The translations under genes were made by a program, and so were the position numbers. The notes below the pieces were generated by a model that worked only from the letters and a program-made list of their open reading frames with translations, was not told the DNA's origin and made no database searches. Source: Leptobrachium leishanense (taxonomy: Eukaryota; Chordata; Amphibia; Anura; Megophryidae). From it: a stretch of 64,000 bases of DNA. Numbering within the stretch: position 1 is the stretch's first letter; the number at the start of each line of letters is the position of its first letter. Of the stretch, positions 22,236 through 33,722 are shown one piece after another. The stretch is taken from the NCBI GenBank assembly GCA_009667805.1, contig CM019064.1, positions 383,236,549 to 383,300,548 on the forward strand. Direction: 5' to 3'.

Positions 22236-22626
22236 CTGACGTGCGCAACCCATTACATTAGGGTATGCACCCATAGAACGTTTATTAACTGAAAACTAAA
22301 GTTTAGAAGATTTTGCAAAAAACGCACATTTTTCATTCAAAATAACGAGCCTGTAACCAGAGATACAGTCAGCTTTAATGTTATTTATCATGAATCAGAT
22401 AAGGGACATTTAAAATGTCAATGTATGAGGTGAAAAAGGTGAAAAACCTCTTCATCTTCTTGGGCACAACCAATGTTTATGCTGAGATACAGTCACTATT
22501 CATGTAATTTATCATGAAACAGATAAGGAACATCAAAAAATCTATGTAGGGGGTCAAAGATGAACCCTGCACCCAACATTAGGGTGTGCCTTGGCACACC
22601 AGGCACACCCTGTGCAGACGCCTATG
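22236..22626. mobile_element. Insertion within the minisatellite
   Basis: Non-repeat sequence starts CTGACGTGCGCAACCC and ends CAGACGCCTATGG, with CTGGATACA on both sides. Because that word is also part of the array, a target duplication cannot be proved. The interior has two related halves (GAGATACAGTCA with TTTATCATGAA at about 22355 and 22490). Confidence 0.4.
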
Positions 22627-22995
22627 GCTGGATACATATAATTCTGGGGGCCTGTACTGGTTACATATATATTTCTGGGAGCCTGTACTGGTTATATATT
22701 TCTGGAGGGGTCTGTGCTGGATACATATAATTCTGGGGGCCTGTACTGGTTACATATATATTTCTGGGAGCCTGTACTGGTTATATATTTCTGGAGGGGT
22801 CTGTGCTGGGTACATATAATTCTTATTTTTGTGTTCTTACTAGCTATTTGTTTTACACTTGAAACAGAATAATGTTCATTCGCACTTAATATCTTAATAA
22901 CTTTCAGTAATAAACATGCCTTTTCTCCCAAGAACATATAACTGTTAATAGAAATATATGAGGGAGGGGGGTCTGTGCTGGGTACATATAATTCT
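22627..22995 (+). repeat. Minisatellite continuation
   Basis: Units resume at 22627-22826 with a duplicated 85-bp higher-order block (GCCTGTACTGGTTACATATA, twice). A single unit follows at 22967-22995 after 140 bp of other sequence. Confidence 0.8.
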
Positions 22996-23044
22996 GACTT
23001 TGTATGCCTCCCTACCACCCCCCCCCCCCATTTCACGGTATGAT

Positions 23045-23175
23045 GGGAGTAAGCGCAGATGACCTCTTTTTTCTTATGTTTAATACATGTTGCTGGGCTG
23101 GATACATCTGGTGGTTGCAGCCGCCCCATCGGGGAATAGACGCGACCCCACCCCTCCTGTACTATGCATGTTTTG
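23045..23175 (+). repeat. Duplicated segment, copy 1 (copy 2 at 23897-24022)
   Basis: Shared blocks AAGCGCAGA, TTCTTATGTTT, CATGTTGCTGGGCTGGATAC and GCAGCCGCCCCAT recur in the same order about 850 bp downstream. Origin unknown; possibly one end of an unidentified element. Confidence 0.6.
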
Positions 23176-23324
23176 TTGTACCTCCAGCCAGGACATCATT
23201 GCAGCATGTTCCGCTCCGTGTCTTTGATTTGTGATCTCAAGGTAGATTTGTTTCTGGGAGGGCATAAAAAAAAAAAAAAGCCTACCAGTCTACCTCATGA
23301 CTGCAAAAGCAGCATAAGCAATTA

Positions 23325-23751
23325 GGCTAGGGTCAGACTAGCGCAGTTTTAACGTGCGTTTAGCCGCACGAAATCACGGCCGTACTAGCAGCAAATGACG
23401 TCCAATGCCGGGGAACATACGACGAACGGCCGCACGAATGTTCGTCCGCGCAACGCAAGTGGCCAACGAACGCATTTTTTCGAGAACGTCAAACCGCTAC
23501 TACTGACGTACAGAGTGCGCTGCGGCCGCATAGCGGCGTGTGTGTGTGATTAGGAGACGTCAGACGCTGCTAATGTCCGGCTAACATAACGTCCAGACAC
23601 AAAAAGTGTTTTATTGACGATCCGTCCAAAATCACGGACCAAAAGGCGCATCGTATCACCGCTATCGCGTATTCCGGGAAAAAATACGTACGTTCGTTCG
23701 ACCGCACTTTTTCACGGACAACGTGAAAAATGCGTTCGTCTGACCCTAGCC
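23325..23751. mobile_element. Harbinger-type MITE
   Basis: GGCTAGGGTCAGACTAGCGC end and complement, flanked by TTA (23322-23324, 23752-23754). Matches the 15959 copy along its length. Confidence 0.87.
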
Positions 23752-24037
23752 TTATGGTTCGCTACACAGCAGCCTGTGGCTTCATTTTTGGATAGGACTC
23801 ACCCTCACTAGAGGTGCCTTGATGTTTGGCGGGTGAGCTTACTCTCTTAATGGCCATTAATAGAAACCAAACCCTCTAATTGTGTTTTGTTTCACACGGT
23901 ATAAGGGGTATAAGCGCAGAATACATCTTTCTTCTTATGTTTTATACATGTTGCTGGGCTGGATACATCTGGTGGTTGCAGCCGCCCCATGGGGGAATAG
24001 GCGCGACCCCACCCCTCCTATACTTAGTGAGGCCTAG

Positions 24038-24380
24038 GGCTGGCATCAGACGAGCGTGTTTGAAGAGCGGAAGGAACGTCTGAGAGTGGACGTTCCTTCC
24101 AATCGACGCCCGTCTGGCCCCCCTCGCTGAGCGCACTTAGTGCACTCAGCGCTGCAAGGCTCGATCCTCCTATACAGTATCGCGCTTTGCAGCTCCGTCA
24201 ACGCGTGTCGTAGCGCTTTGACGGAGAGGGCTGCTGCAGGACACAGCACGGCCGCTGTTGCACCCGTAATTCATGCACACGCAACAGCGTGTGATTGGCC
24301 CCGTCGCAGCATCTCAATGGTGCGACAGACGCAAAAGGCACGTCAGTACAGGCGCACACAGGCAGCAATCTATTTTCCCT
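24038..24380. mobile_element. Harbinger-like MITE fragment, second family
   Basis: Left end GGCTGGCATCAGACGAGCG, then GGACGTTCCTTCC and GCTCGATCCTCCTAT blocks found in 60055-60465. No right end seen, so truncated. Confidence 0.6.
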
Positions 24381-24384
24381 AATT

Positions 24385-26420
24385 ATTGAGATGCCACAAA
24401 CTATACATCTATTACATCCACAAGAAGAAATGACATTTACAGGTGGAGGTCTGATAGCTTTAGTTCAGCAGGATAATGAATGCTAGAGACACGTTTATAA
24501 TTAAGTTAGCTTCTTACTAGATTCAAATCAAGACAACATAAAATTAAAATCTTTGTGGAAGACATTTACATGTTGTACGTTTCTTATTATAGGTATAAGT
24601 TAGAGTTTCGGGAAGAATGCTTTTCATTATCCCCTTCCTTTATTAAAGACTCAACAACATAAAAACAACAACATAAGGCCTCGCTAAAAGTAAACATCCT
24701 GATAAATTCCCAATCAAGTGCCAGAGGAAAGGCGTTCTGGGAAATACTCTCAGCACCTGCAGGGGATTATTAACTCAGGGTTGGGGCATTTATGGCTGTA
24801 AATACGTTTGTTTTCAGGGAAAATTAAAAGTCCTACCTTAACATCACATGGCAACATTTAAACAGTGTTTATTCAGGCACCAGAAGTGGAGACCAAATTA
24901 TCGATCAGCTCGTTAATGAGGTAATTTGTAGAGCAATAGATCAGATAATTATTGAAAGCAGCAAAGCTCGGGGAATCAAAGATGGAGAACTGAATCTAAC
25001 CTATTGATTGCATATTTACACTGTAAATTGCTGTAGATAATGGAGCAATACGAGGGAACGGCCTCTGACGTTTATTGTGCTCTGCTTCATCAAAACAGGG
25101 CAGCTGTTCCACTAATCACCCTTCCTGTCCACGCGTCCCATACCTATTGTGTCGTGATCGCGTATATACATTATCTGGTTCATGCGAGAACCCATTACAC
25201 CAGATCACAGCATGGGAGAGCTAAGTGCTCGTATTTTCCCCTTATAACGGGTTATTTTCAGCAACTTCGACAAGTCGGATTTCCTATTGCGCAATATAGG
25301 CACAAGGTTGATACAATTTACGCAAAGGGGCAACCGGTTATCAAACGTCAACATTTTAACAATGCAAAATGTATAGATTTATAGACCGCGTGTTACAAGA
25401 AACTCCTGTAATTAGGCATGCAGGGCTAGTGGTAACAAGCACTATAGGTCACGTATGATCCGGTCGGGGTGCCTTGCTGAGAAATAAAATGCAAAAAGAA
25501 AAAAGTCTGGACGAAATACCTGTTGCCATTGTGGAGCTTGTTTATCTATTTTTTAATCTAAATTTTTAGTGAAGCTCTTGGATACGATATGAAACTAGAA
25601 ACTCCACCCCAGATGCTGATAGCCTGCTATTCCTTGGGTCAGAGAATCTTGGGAGTTGTAGTTCAGAAAGCAGTGGCTAGAATTTGGCATCCCTGCTTAA
25701 TATTTGAGTTAAAATGGGTTTCCAACCCCCAACTCTCTTGATATTCGCCCTCCCCATTTAACCATATAATAAGAATAATATGCACCTTTAATCCGGTGAT
25801 GGGCTGCGGTCTTATGCTGGGGGGGAATTGTGTAAAGAGGATTTACATAGATCATGGAATGAAATTCGGAAATCACTTTTAGGATCAACAGATGGCATGA
25901 GGAATCACTGTTTGCAATGGGAGTTGATTCTGTATAGGGCATTTTAAGATTTTTGGCAAATGGAACAGTTATTCATCAATGTCTAGGATTCTGGGGTCAT
26001 GTGGCCAATAATGTGGGGCAAATGGGATATATATATATATTTTTTTTTACCAAAGATGGAGTTGGAAATTCTGTTATTATAGACCATTTCTATCTACTAC
26101 TGTAGACCACTTCAACACGGCCACCACTTCCTTAAAGGCAGCAAATAAGGGTGGATTTAAACGCAGCACTACCACGTTCTGCGACAACACAGCCACAAAA
26201 TGCTCAAAAGCAAGCTTCAGCCTAGGCCTAGAGATGGGTCGCTCATGAGCGACCCGGATCTATTGAGCGGTTCCCTTAGGAATGAAAGAGCTGTGGCGCA
26301 GTAAAACTGAGCACCGATTCGTTCTTCTGGTCTGTCTGTGCTCTATGGATGGAATCAGCCGGAGGAAACAATTGCTTGAAGAGAAAGTTTTCCCCCCTGC
26401 AACAGTTCTTATTTTTGCAC
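24385..26420. other. Unassigned sequence, about 2 kb
   Basis: Mostly unique. It includes a degenerate hAT MITE (25605-25700) and an AT microsatellite (26031-26047). A 114-codon frame at 25040-25384 resembles nothing I know and has no supporting signals. Confidence 0.3.
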
Positions 26421-26423
26421 TTA

Positions 26424-26836
26424 GGCTAGGGTCAGACGAATGCATTCTGTGCGTCCCTGCACAACGGACGTACTTTCTGACTGACAAGTTAGTGACCACA
26501 CGGTCCGTTTTTGTGACTGACGTTTTTTTGGACTGATGTAGATGGGGAATAAAATTAATATGAAAAAAACATTTTGTCCGTCAAAAATGCTTGACATCTG
26601 ACTACGTTCCATCACTCACACACAGAGCTATGCAGACATGGCGCACTCCGCACATTCGTTCTAGCAGTTTTACGTTCTTGCCTAACCTGCGTCCATTTGC
26701 CGCATCCGTTATGCGTCCGCAGTTCGGTGCGGACGTACTTCGTGTGTGGGTCTCTATTGGTCAGAATTATATGCTATAACAGATGTTAAAATGTGCGGCA
26801 ACACAGACGTGATCAGTGCACTCGTCTGACCCGAGC
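26424..26836. mobile_element. Harbinger-like MITE, divergent
   Basis: Ends GGCTAGGGTCAGACGAATGC / CTCGTCTGACCCGAGCC; flanks TTA and TGA differ by one base. The interior is unlike the main MITE family. Confidence 0.65.
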
Positions 26837-26880
26837 CTGAATGCACATGCTATATATACTGTACATACCATTGAAGTAAG

Positions 26881-27862
26881 TGTAGCGCTCACTCCCGGAG
26901 GAGCCGCTGAAATTGAACCTCGGGTCAGTCTCCCCGCACTAGGGAATAAATATACTCCAGCACCGTCGTGGATTTTATAAATTATATAGTTTACTAGAAT
27001 AAATGGCATATAATGAATAACACGGTATACGTAGATATATTTACAGTACTTCGTAATGCGGAAAAGAAATACAAGGCTTCGTAATTCGAGAAACGCGCAG
27101 CAGAAAAGAAAGGAAAAATATATCTTTAACCCCCTTTGTGGTTGGGGAGTGAGTCCCATACAGGTTATGTCCCAAGAATGTAGGTGTGTGTGTGTGATGG
27201 TAGCCGGGTACAATATTGAACTGGCCAGTGAATTATTTATGAGGTATCTTCGACTAGTCAAGTTGGGGCCCTGTGGGTTTTGAAACAAACAGCAGCGTGC
27301 TTTCTATTTTCGCAACGGCCTGGAAGGCCTCTCACCCATCCGCCCGATACTTGGTGCTCTGCTCGACCCAGGACGTCTCTCCGCTCGATTTTGACTGGGA
27401 TTTTATGGGTTACCGGATCCGCTGTCTTGCTTTTCTGTAGCCGCTGCAAGATGTCCAGCTCACCACCTGCACTCCCTGTCCGATCGATCTGCGGTGCTCC
27501 TAACTCAGGGTCCTCTCGCTCACTTGTTATCAGCGTGGGTTATTCTGGTGAAGCACTGGGTCTTCCTCTTATGAGGCGGAATAACCCGGTCTTTCGCTCT
27601 GTCAGGCCGCAACTGCTCTCCGGCCGTTCAATATCACGTTCTGCTGCCCTGCGTCTTGCTCCTCTCACTCCCTGGCGCGCTCTGCCAGCTCTCCTCACGA
27701 GGCTCAGGATGTCAGCGTCTGTGTCCCACCCACTTCCTGTGTCCGCCCGCAAAGCATGCCGGGAAATGTAGTCCCAATGTTCAGCGTCTCACATTGTGCT
27801 TGTCTCCCTCCGGTGGCCAAAAACAAGTACTACACGGCAGGGGATTTAAAACCAGCGCTACA
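26881..27862. mobile_element. LTR-like repeat, copy 1 (possible solo LTR)
   Basis: Begins TGTAGCGCTC and ends CAGCGCTACA (TG...CA), flanked by TAAG on both sides (26877-26880, 27863-27866), about 980 bp. Homologous along its length to 33580-36187. TG...CA ends and a 4-bp duplication fit a solo LTR, but the 9-bp TGTAGCGCT inversion would also suit a DNA element. No coding sequence. Confidence 0.6.
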
Positions 27863-28132
27863 TAAGTATACATAGTTGACTTGGCACCCTTATAAATGAA
27901 TCTTGCATGCAAGTCCGGTCCGCTTTCTAGCTTGGGCGGGCAATTGCCAGCAACCGTCCGTGACCATTTGCTTAGGAAACAGCGTATAAGAGGATGAGGG
28001 CTTTGGCAACTGCTTGATCGTTATGAACACAAAGATACTCATTCCCTTGCTTATTTTACTGCGTTCTGCACTCAAGAAATTGCCAGTGATCCTGCTTACG
28101 GTTTCTCTGAACTTTAAGGGGAGATTATAGAG

Positions 28133-28313
28133 CAGTGGTCCCCAACCCTAGTCCTCAAGTCCCCCTAACAGGTCAGGTTTGCCAGATATGTAAAGCACAG
28201 CACAGGTGATATGATTTGCTGCTCAGTGATTGCAGGATTCAGACTGCATGTCTACAAGGGAATCCTTAAAACCTGCCCTGTTAGTGGGTAGGTGAAAACC
28301 TGGGGAACCATTG
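28133..28313. mobile_element. Small hAT MITE
   Basis: CAGTGGTCCCCAACC left end and GGGGAACCATTG right end with the shared core GCACAGCACAGGTGATATG. No clear duplication. Confidence 0.65.
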
Positions 28314-28442
28314 ATCTAGTGATATTTTTAATAAACCTAAATCAATTGAGCATGAAAAAAACAAAACAAGGATTTTCAGGATATTGAGAAACACCAAAAA
28401 AGTATTTAGTCAGCCACCAATTGTGCAGGTTCTCCCACTTAA

Positions 28443-28866
28443 GGCTAGGGTCAGACTAACGCATTTTTCACGTTGTCCGTGAAAAAGTGCGTTTGAACGA
28501 ATGGACGCATTTTTTCACAGAATACGCGATAGCGGTCATATGATGTGCATTTTCGTCGTGATTTTGTATGGATCCTCAATAAAACACTTTGCGTCTGGAC
28601 GTTATGTTGGCCGGACATTAGCAGCGTCTGACATCTCCTATTCACGCGCACATGCCGCTAGCGGACGCAGCGCACTCTGTACGTCAGTACTAGCGGTTTG
28701 ACGTTCTCGAAAAAATGCGTTCGTTTGCCACTTGCGTTGCGCATCCGCACTTTTGTGCGGCCGTTCTTCGTATGCTGCCCGGCATTGGACGTCATTTGCT
28801 GCTAGCACGGCCGTGATTAAGTGCTGCTAAACGCACGTTGATACTGCGTTAGTCTGACCCTAGCCT
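28443..28866. mobile_element. Harbinger-type MITE in the left Tc1 terminal repeat
   Basis: GGCTAGGGTCAGACTAACGC ends. The right Tc1 repeat keeps the empty site (reverse strand CCCACTTAAAAAGATG), showing that one TAA/TTA was duplicated. Confidence 0.9.
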
Positions 28867-29667
28867 TAAAAGAGGAGAGGCCTGTAATTGTCATCATAGG
28901 TACACTTCAACTATGAGAGACAAAACGTGAAAAAAAAATCCAGAAAATCACATTGTCTGATTTTTAAAGAATTTATTTGCAAATTATGTTGGAAAATTAG
29001 TATTTGGTCACCTACAGTACAGTACAAACAAGCAGGATTTCTGGCTCTCACAGACCTGTAACGTCTTCTTTAAGAGGCTCCTCTGTCCTCCACTCGTTAC
29101 CTGTATGAATGGCACCTGTTTGAACTTGTTATCAGTATAAAAGACACCTGTCCACAACCTCAAACAGACACACTCCAAAGTCCACTATGGTCAAGACCAA
29201 AGGGCTGTCGAAGGACACCAGAAACAAAGTTGTAGACCTGCACCAGGCTGGGATGACTGAATCTGCAATAGGCAAGCAGCTTGGTGTGAAGAAATCAACT
29301 GTGGGAGCAATCATTAGAAAATGGAAGACATACAAGACCACTGAGGCTAGGGTCAGAGTGGGGCAGTCGGAACGCGCGTGCAGGCGCACTAAATCACGGC
29401 GGCAGTAGCAGCACATAACGGCCAATGACGGCCAATATACGCAGTACGTGCGTACAAAAGTGCGCCGACACCACGCAACCGGCAAATGAACGCATTTTTA
29501 TCAGAACGTGAAACCGCTGCTACAGACGTACAGAGTGCGCGGCGGCCGCATGGCAGCGTGTGTGCGTGATTAGGAGACGTCAGACGCTGCTAGTGTGCGG
29601 CCTACATAACGCTCAAACAGCCGGAATTCCCCAGAATTGCGTTGGTGAGTACCTGCGACTGTGAAAG

Positions 29668-31648
29668 ATGTCTGGACCAGAGATGGACGTCGAGAGGCTC
29701 ATCAGCGCTGTGGGGGAGCATCCAGGGATCTGGGATACGGCCTGCGAGAGGTATAAGGACAAGGGGAAGAAGGCGAGCGCATGGGTCGAGGTGTCCCGTC
29801 AGGTGTACCCGAATTATGATATGTGGTCCGAGAAAGAGCAGCACATACAGAGTGAGTATAATATTATTTAATTCATAATCCCATAAATGTAAATCACAAT
29901 AATAATAATAAACAAACAAATGTAATCATTGATGTGAAACTCAAATGCTCCCCAGCTGCCAGGGCACCTCACCTGCATCACTGATGAAATAATTAGATAG
30001 AGCATCGCGATACCTGTTGCTGTATCTATTCACAGCTATGATGTCATAGTTCACATCATCCACAAGACCGACAACTGTGAGGGTATCGTCAAAATTAAAA
30101 CCATCCCTGGCCCGCACATAATTATGTAGCATGCAACAGCATTTCACTATGTCCACACAGAAGTCCACATTCACATCCAGCGGTCTATGTAGAATCCTCC
30201 ACTTGTTGGTCAGTATGCCAAAGGTACACTCCACATACCGTCTCGCCCGCGACAGCCTATAATTAAACACCCGCTTCTTCACAGTCAGGTGTGTCCCTGA
30301 GTAGGGCCGTAGGAGGTGTGTGGATAGGCCGAATGCTTCGTCACCCACGAAGGCATAGGGGACTGCCACGTCACTGCCAGGCAATGGTGCGGGTCTGGGG
30401 ATGTTCAGGGACCCACTCTCAATTTCATTCCACAGTGTGGAGTTCCTGAACAGTGTGGAGTCAGAGTCTTTGCCGTATGAACCGACATCCACATACACAA
30501 AACTATAGTTGGCATCTGACACCGCCAGTAGGCCTATAGAAAAGTAATGTTTATAATTCTGATACAGTGAGCCACTGTGCGGTGGCTTCACTATGCGGAC
30601 ATGTTTGCCATCCACGGCTCCCAGGCAGTTTGGAAAGTTGGCTCTCTCCAGAATCCTGCTGCAATTTCCAGACATGCCGTATGTGTCGGTCTTGGCAAAC
30701 ATTCGCCCTTCATGGTCTCCCATATGGTTTGGCACACCTTGCGGACGATCTCACCAGCTGTTGATCTGCCAACGCGGAAGCTATAATGCAGATCCTTCAA
30801 ACTGCACCCACTAGCGAGATACCTAGAAGACAAAACAAAAATGTTTGAATATGATCACATACCATGAACACAAGCTAATGTCACTCTCATCATGTTTTTC
30901 AGCACAAGAGGCGATGAACAAATGGCGCACAGTACGCGACAACTACATGCGCGTCCAGAAGAAGCAGGCCATGGCTGCGCGCTCTGGAGCTGGTGCGAAA
31001 AAGGTCCGGGGGTACATATATGCCGACCAACTATCGTTCCTCCGCAGGACCCAGGAGCCGCGCAGGAGTGTCAGCAGCATGGACCAGCCATCGACCTCTG
31101 GCACACAGGTACAACAAATGGTGCCAGGAGGTTCTGCCAGCTGCCAGGAGGAGGAGAACCGGGGTGGTGCTGAGTCGCAAATGGAGGAGGATTCGGAGAC
31201 ACCACAGGTGGCAGGTACCGCAACCACGGTCAGCACCAGACCTGGCCAGAAGAGGAGGGCACAAGCTGCAGACCTGGAGCAGGCCATGGTCACCTTCATG
31301 GAGGCTCAGACCAACCATGCACACCAACGCTGCATGCTTGCGGACTCTGTGGACATGTCCTTCTTCAATGCATGTATGCTCCTCCTCAACAGGATGAGCG
31401 AGGCAGAGAAGATGGAGTACCGGCACAGATCCCTGGAAATATTGGAGGACATCCTTTCCCGTCCCCATCACGCAGCCGCCTACCATGCTGTGCCACAATC
31501 CGCCAGTGGATCTTCCGTCTCCAGTGAGGTGCTGTCCACCCGCCCAGCCATGCCCCCTGGAGCCAGGCCACACACGGAGTCGGGGTCCAGCTGTAGCCAC
31601 ACCACCGGCCCTCATGACCCAGATGCTCCGCGGTATCAGCAACTGTGA
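29668..31648 (+). CDS. Harbinger accessory DNA-binding protein, MADF plus BESS-like (exons 29668-29851, 30903-31648)
   Basis: Harbinger elements carry a second gene for a Myb/SANT or MADF-like protein that helps the transposase enter the nucleus and bind the ends. Two exons joined by GTGAGT at 29852 and TTTTTCAG at 30902 give 930 nt, 309 residues. Residues 10-110 look like a MADF domain: LISAVGEHPGIWD, AWVEVSRQVYP, then across the junction EAMNKWRTVRDNYMR and GYIYADQLSFL. A Ser/Gln/Glu-rich linker follows. Residues about 208-245 resemble a BESS motif (VDMSFFNACMLLLNRM). The ATG lies about 320 bp inside the left end. The frame is intact. Splicing is inferred; exon 2 alone has an ATG at 30845 but would lack half the domain. 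Confidence 0.8.
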
Positions 31649-32245
31649 TGCATGTCATAAATATTATTTAGTTTGTTTTTGTTATGTTTTATTTGTTTTG
31701 ATGTTTTATATATCCTGACCTTCTTAACGAGTTGTAATATATGTCCAGAATATATTACTGTTTTATTTCATATTATATTATTATTTTTCTACATTGTTGT
31801 CGGAGTCATTTATGATTATGTACGTGTGATGTGATGCCCGTGTGTGTGTGTGTGTGCATGTAACAGTGGGCATGTGACTACAGACATGATGCACTCATGT
31901 CAGGTGACTGGCAGCGATGTCATGTATGCAGGTGTGTGACAGTACGTACCTCAAAGTGATGACTATCATCTCCTCCGGTGGTATGGCGGGCCGCATGTTG
32001 GTGTCCCTCTTGGTCAGCGGCTCCCGTACCCGCGACAACAGTTCATCAAAGGAGGCGATGGACATCCGCATGTAGTTGAAGAACTTCACGGGGTCCCTCT
32101 CTCGCAGTGGCCTGTACAGCGTCACGAAGTGTCCATGCGTCGGTCTGGCAGCGTTGATTTCATGAACCCAGGTTCGCCGCTTTCTCTTCCTCTTAAGGTA
32201 CAGGTACCCCATCGCACCAAACACAAGGACATGTGCAGGATCCAT
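29941..32245 (-). pseudogene. HARBI1-like Harbinger transposase, one frameshift (exons 31950-32245 and 29941-30822)
   Basis: DDE nuclease that cuts and moves the element. Exon 1 starts MDPAHVLVFGAMGYLYLKRK and runs through FFNYMRMS and PPEEMIVITLR. Donor GTACGT (reverse strand, from 31949) joins acceptor TTGTCTTCTAG (30823), restoring the conserved TLRYLASG. Exon 2 has FRVGRSTAGEIV, then AAGFW, where one base is missing near 30650. The other frame continues ERANFPNCLGAVDGKHVRI. Catalytic sites visible: Asp in GAVDGKH, Asp in YGKDSDSTLF, Glu in RRYVECTFG. Exon lengths (296+882 nt) plus one base make whole codons for about 392 residues, so this is the only obvious lesion. Could be a sequencing error. 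Confidence 0.85.
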
Positions 32246-33722
32246 CTTTGAAAAACGCCACCATCCCCAAAACGGCTTTTTATAACCCTTGCCCTTATTT
32301 TTTCATTTCTCAATTGATTAGATTCATCTGATTTTTCTCTTTTTTTTACCCCACCGTCATGAAATACGTCCAGAATTGCGCATCGTCTGACCACTTAAGC
32401 GTATTCCGTGAAAAAATGCGTGCGCACGCATCGACGTACATTTTTACGGTGGCCGCAGAAAATGCGCTCATCTGTCCCTAGCCTGATAATCTCCATCAAG
32501 ATCCACGCAAGATCTCACCCCGTGGGGTCAAAATGATCACAAGAACGGTGAGCAAAATTCCCAGAACCAGACGGGGGGACTTAGTGAATGACCTGCAGAG
32601 AGCTGGGACCAAAGTAACAAAGGCTACCATCAGTAACACACTACGCCGCCAGGGACTCAAATCCTGCAGTGCCAGACGTGTCCCCCTGCTTAAGCCAGTA
32701 CATGTCTGGGCCCGTCTGAAGTTTGCTAAAGAGCATTTGGATGATCCAGAAGAGGATTGGGAGAATGTCATATGGTCAAATGAAACCAAAGTAGAACTTT
32801 TTGGTAAAAACTCAACTCGTCGTGTTTGGAGGCGAGAGAATGCTGAGTTGCATCCAAAGAACACCATACCTACTGTGAAGCATGGTTGCGGAAACATCAT
32901 GCTTTGGGGCTGTTTTTCTGGAAAGGGACCAGGACGACTGATCCGTGTAAAAGGGAAGAATGAATGGGGCCATGTATCGTGAGATTTTGTGTGAAAACCT
33001 CCTTCCATCAGCAAGGGCATTGAAGATGAAACGTGGCTGGGTCTTTCAGCAGGACAATGATCCCAAACACACCGCCCGGGCAATGAAGGACTGGCTTCGT
33101 AAAAAGCATATCAAGGTCCTGGAGTGGCCTAGCCAGTCTCCAGATCTCAACCCCATAGAAAACCTTTGGAGGGAGTTGAAGGTCCGTGTTGCCCAGCGAC
33201 AGCCCCAAAACATCACTGCTCTAGAGGAGATCTGCATGGAGGAATGGGCAAAAATACCAGCAACAGTGTGTGAAAACCTTGTGAAGACTTACAGAAAATG
33301 TTTGACCTCTGTCATTGCCAACAAAGGATATATAACAAAGTATTGAGATGGACTTTTGATTTTGACCAAATACTTATTTTCCACCACAATTTGCAAATAA
33401 ATTCTTTAAAAATCAGACAATGTGATTTTCTGGATTTTTTTTTCACGTTTTGTCTCTCATAGTTGAAGTGTACCTATGATGACAATTACAGGCCTCTCAT
33501 CTTTTTAAGTGGGAGAACCTGCACAATTGGTGGCTGACTAAATACTTTTTTGGCCCACTGTATATACAGTATATCCTTGTGTAGCGCTCACCCCCGGAGG
33601 AGCCGCTGAATAAACCTCGGGATAGTCTCACCGCACTAGGAAATAACTATACACCAGCACTGTTTTGGATTTTTCTATATTATATTCTTTACTGATCCCA
33701 ATAAAGCAGCATATAATACGCA

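Larger units (their letters stand above)
29345..32483. mobile_element. PIF/Harbinger element with both genes, inserted in the Tc1 transposase gene
   Basis: Inverted ends GGCTAGGGTCAGAG... / TCTGTCCCTAGCC, 3139 bp, flanked by TGA on both sides (29342-29344, 32484-32486). Rejoining at one TGA restores the Tc1 frame. TGA departs from the usual TWA target. It encodes a MADF/BESS-type protein (+) and a HARBI1-like transposase (-). Its left about 270 bp and right about 120 bp match the MITEs at 15959, 18055, 23325, 28443 and 61519. Confidence 0.92.
29187..33346 (+). pseudogene. Tc1 transposase, interrupted and mutated (29187-29344 plus 32487-33346)
   Basis: DDE transposase of the Tc1 group. The N-terminal helix-turn-helix part ([17 protein letters not shown], then [18 protein letters not shown]) runs to TYKTT. 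There the Harbinger element cuts the Asp codon, and it resumes in frame as DNLHQDPRKISPRGVKM. It has three defects. The 3139-bp insertion breaks it. A one-base frameshift near 32955 moves the frame before NGAMYREIL. The first catalytic Asp is Asn (IWSNETK, normally SDETK). The later Asp ([11 protein letters not shown]) and Glu ([12 protein letters not shown]) are intact and the C-terminus NKGYITKY is complete. Long uninterrupted stretches suggest fairly recent death. Confidence 0.93.
28384..33560 (+). mobile_element. Tc1/mariner element with two nested insertions
   Basis: Terminal inverted repeats of about 200 bp (AAAAAAGTATTTAGTCAGCC... and its complement at the right) with TA at both borders. 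Removing the MITE at 28443-28866 and the Harbinger element at 29345-32483 leaves about 1.6 kb, normal for Tc1. The outermost bases of the left end have decayed (TTGAGAAACACC against CAGTGGGCC). Confidence 0.92.

Noticed and set aside
21062..22248. Overlapping frames of 353-356 codons, minus strand, rich in Tyr-Pro-Gln
   Set aside because: Minisatellite translation in several frames and both strands; unit length varies, so no constant protein repeat.
27280..27771. 163-codon plus-strand frame in a GC-richer stretch
   Set aside because: Lies wholly inside the LTR-like repeat and is not conserved in the second copy.
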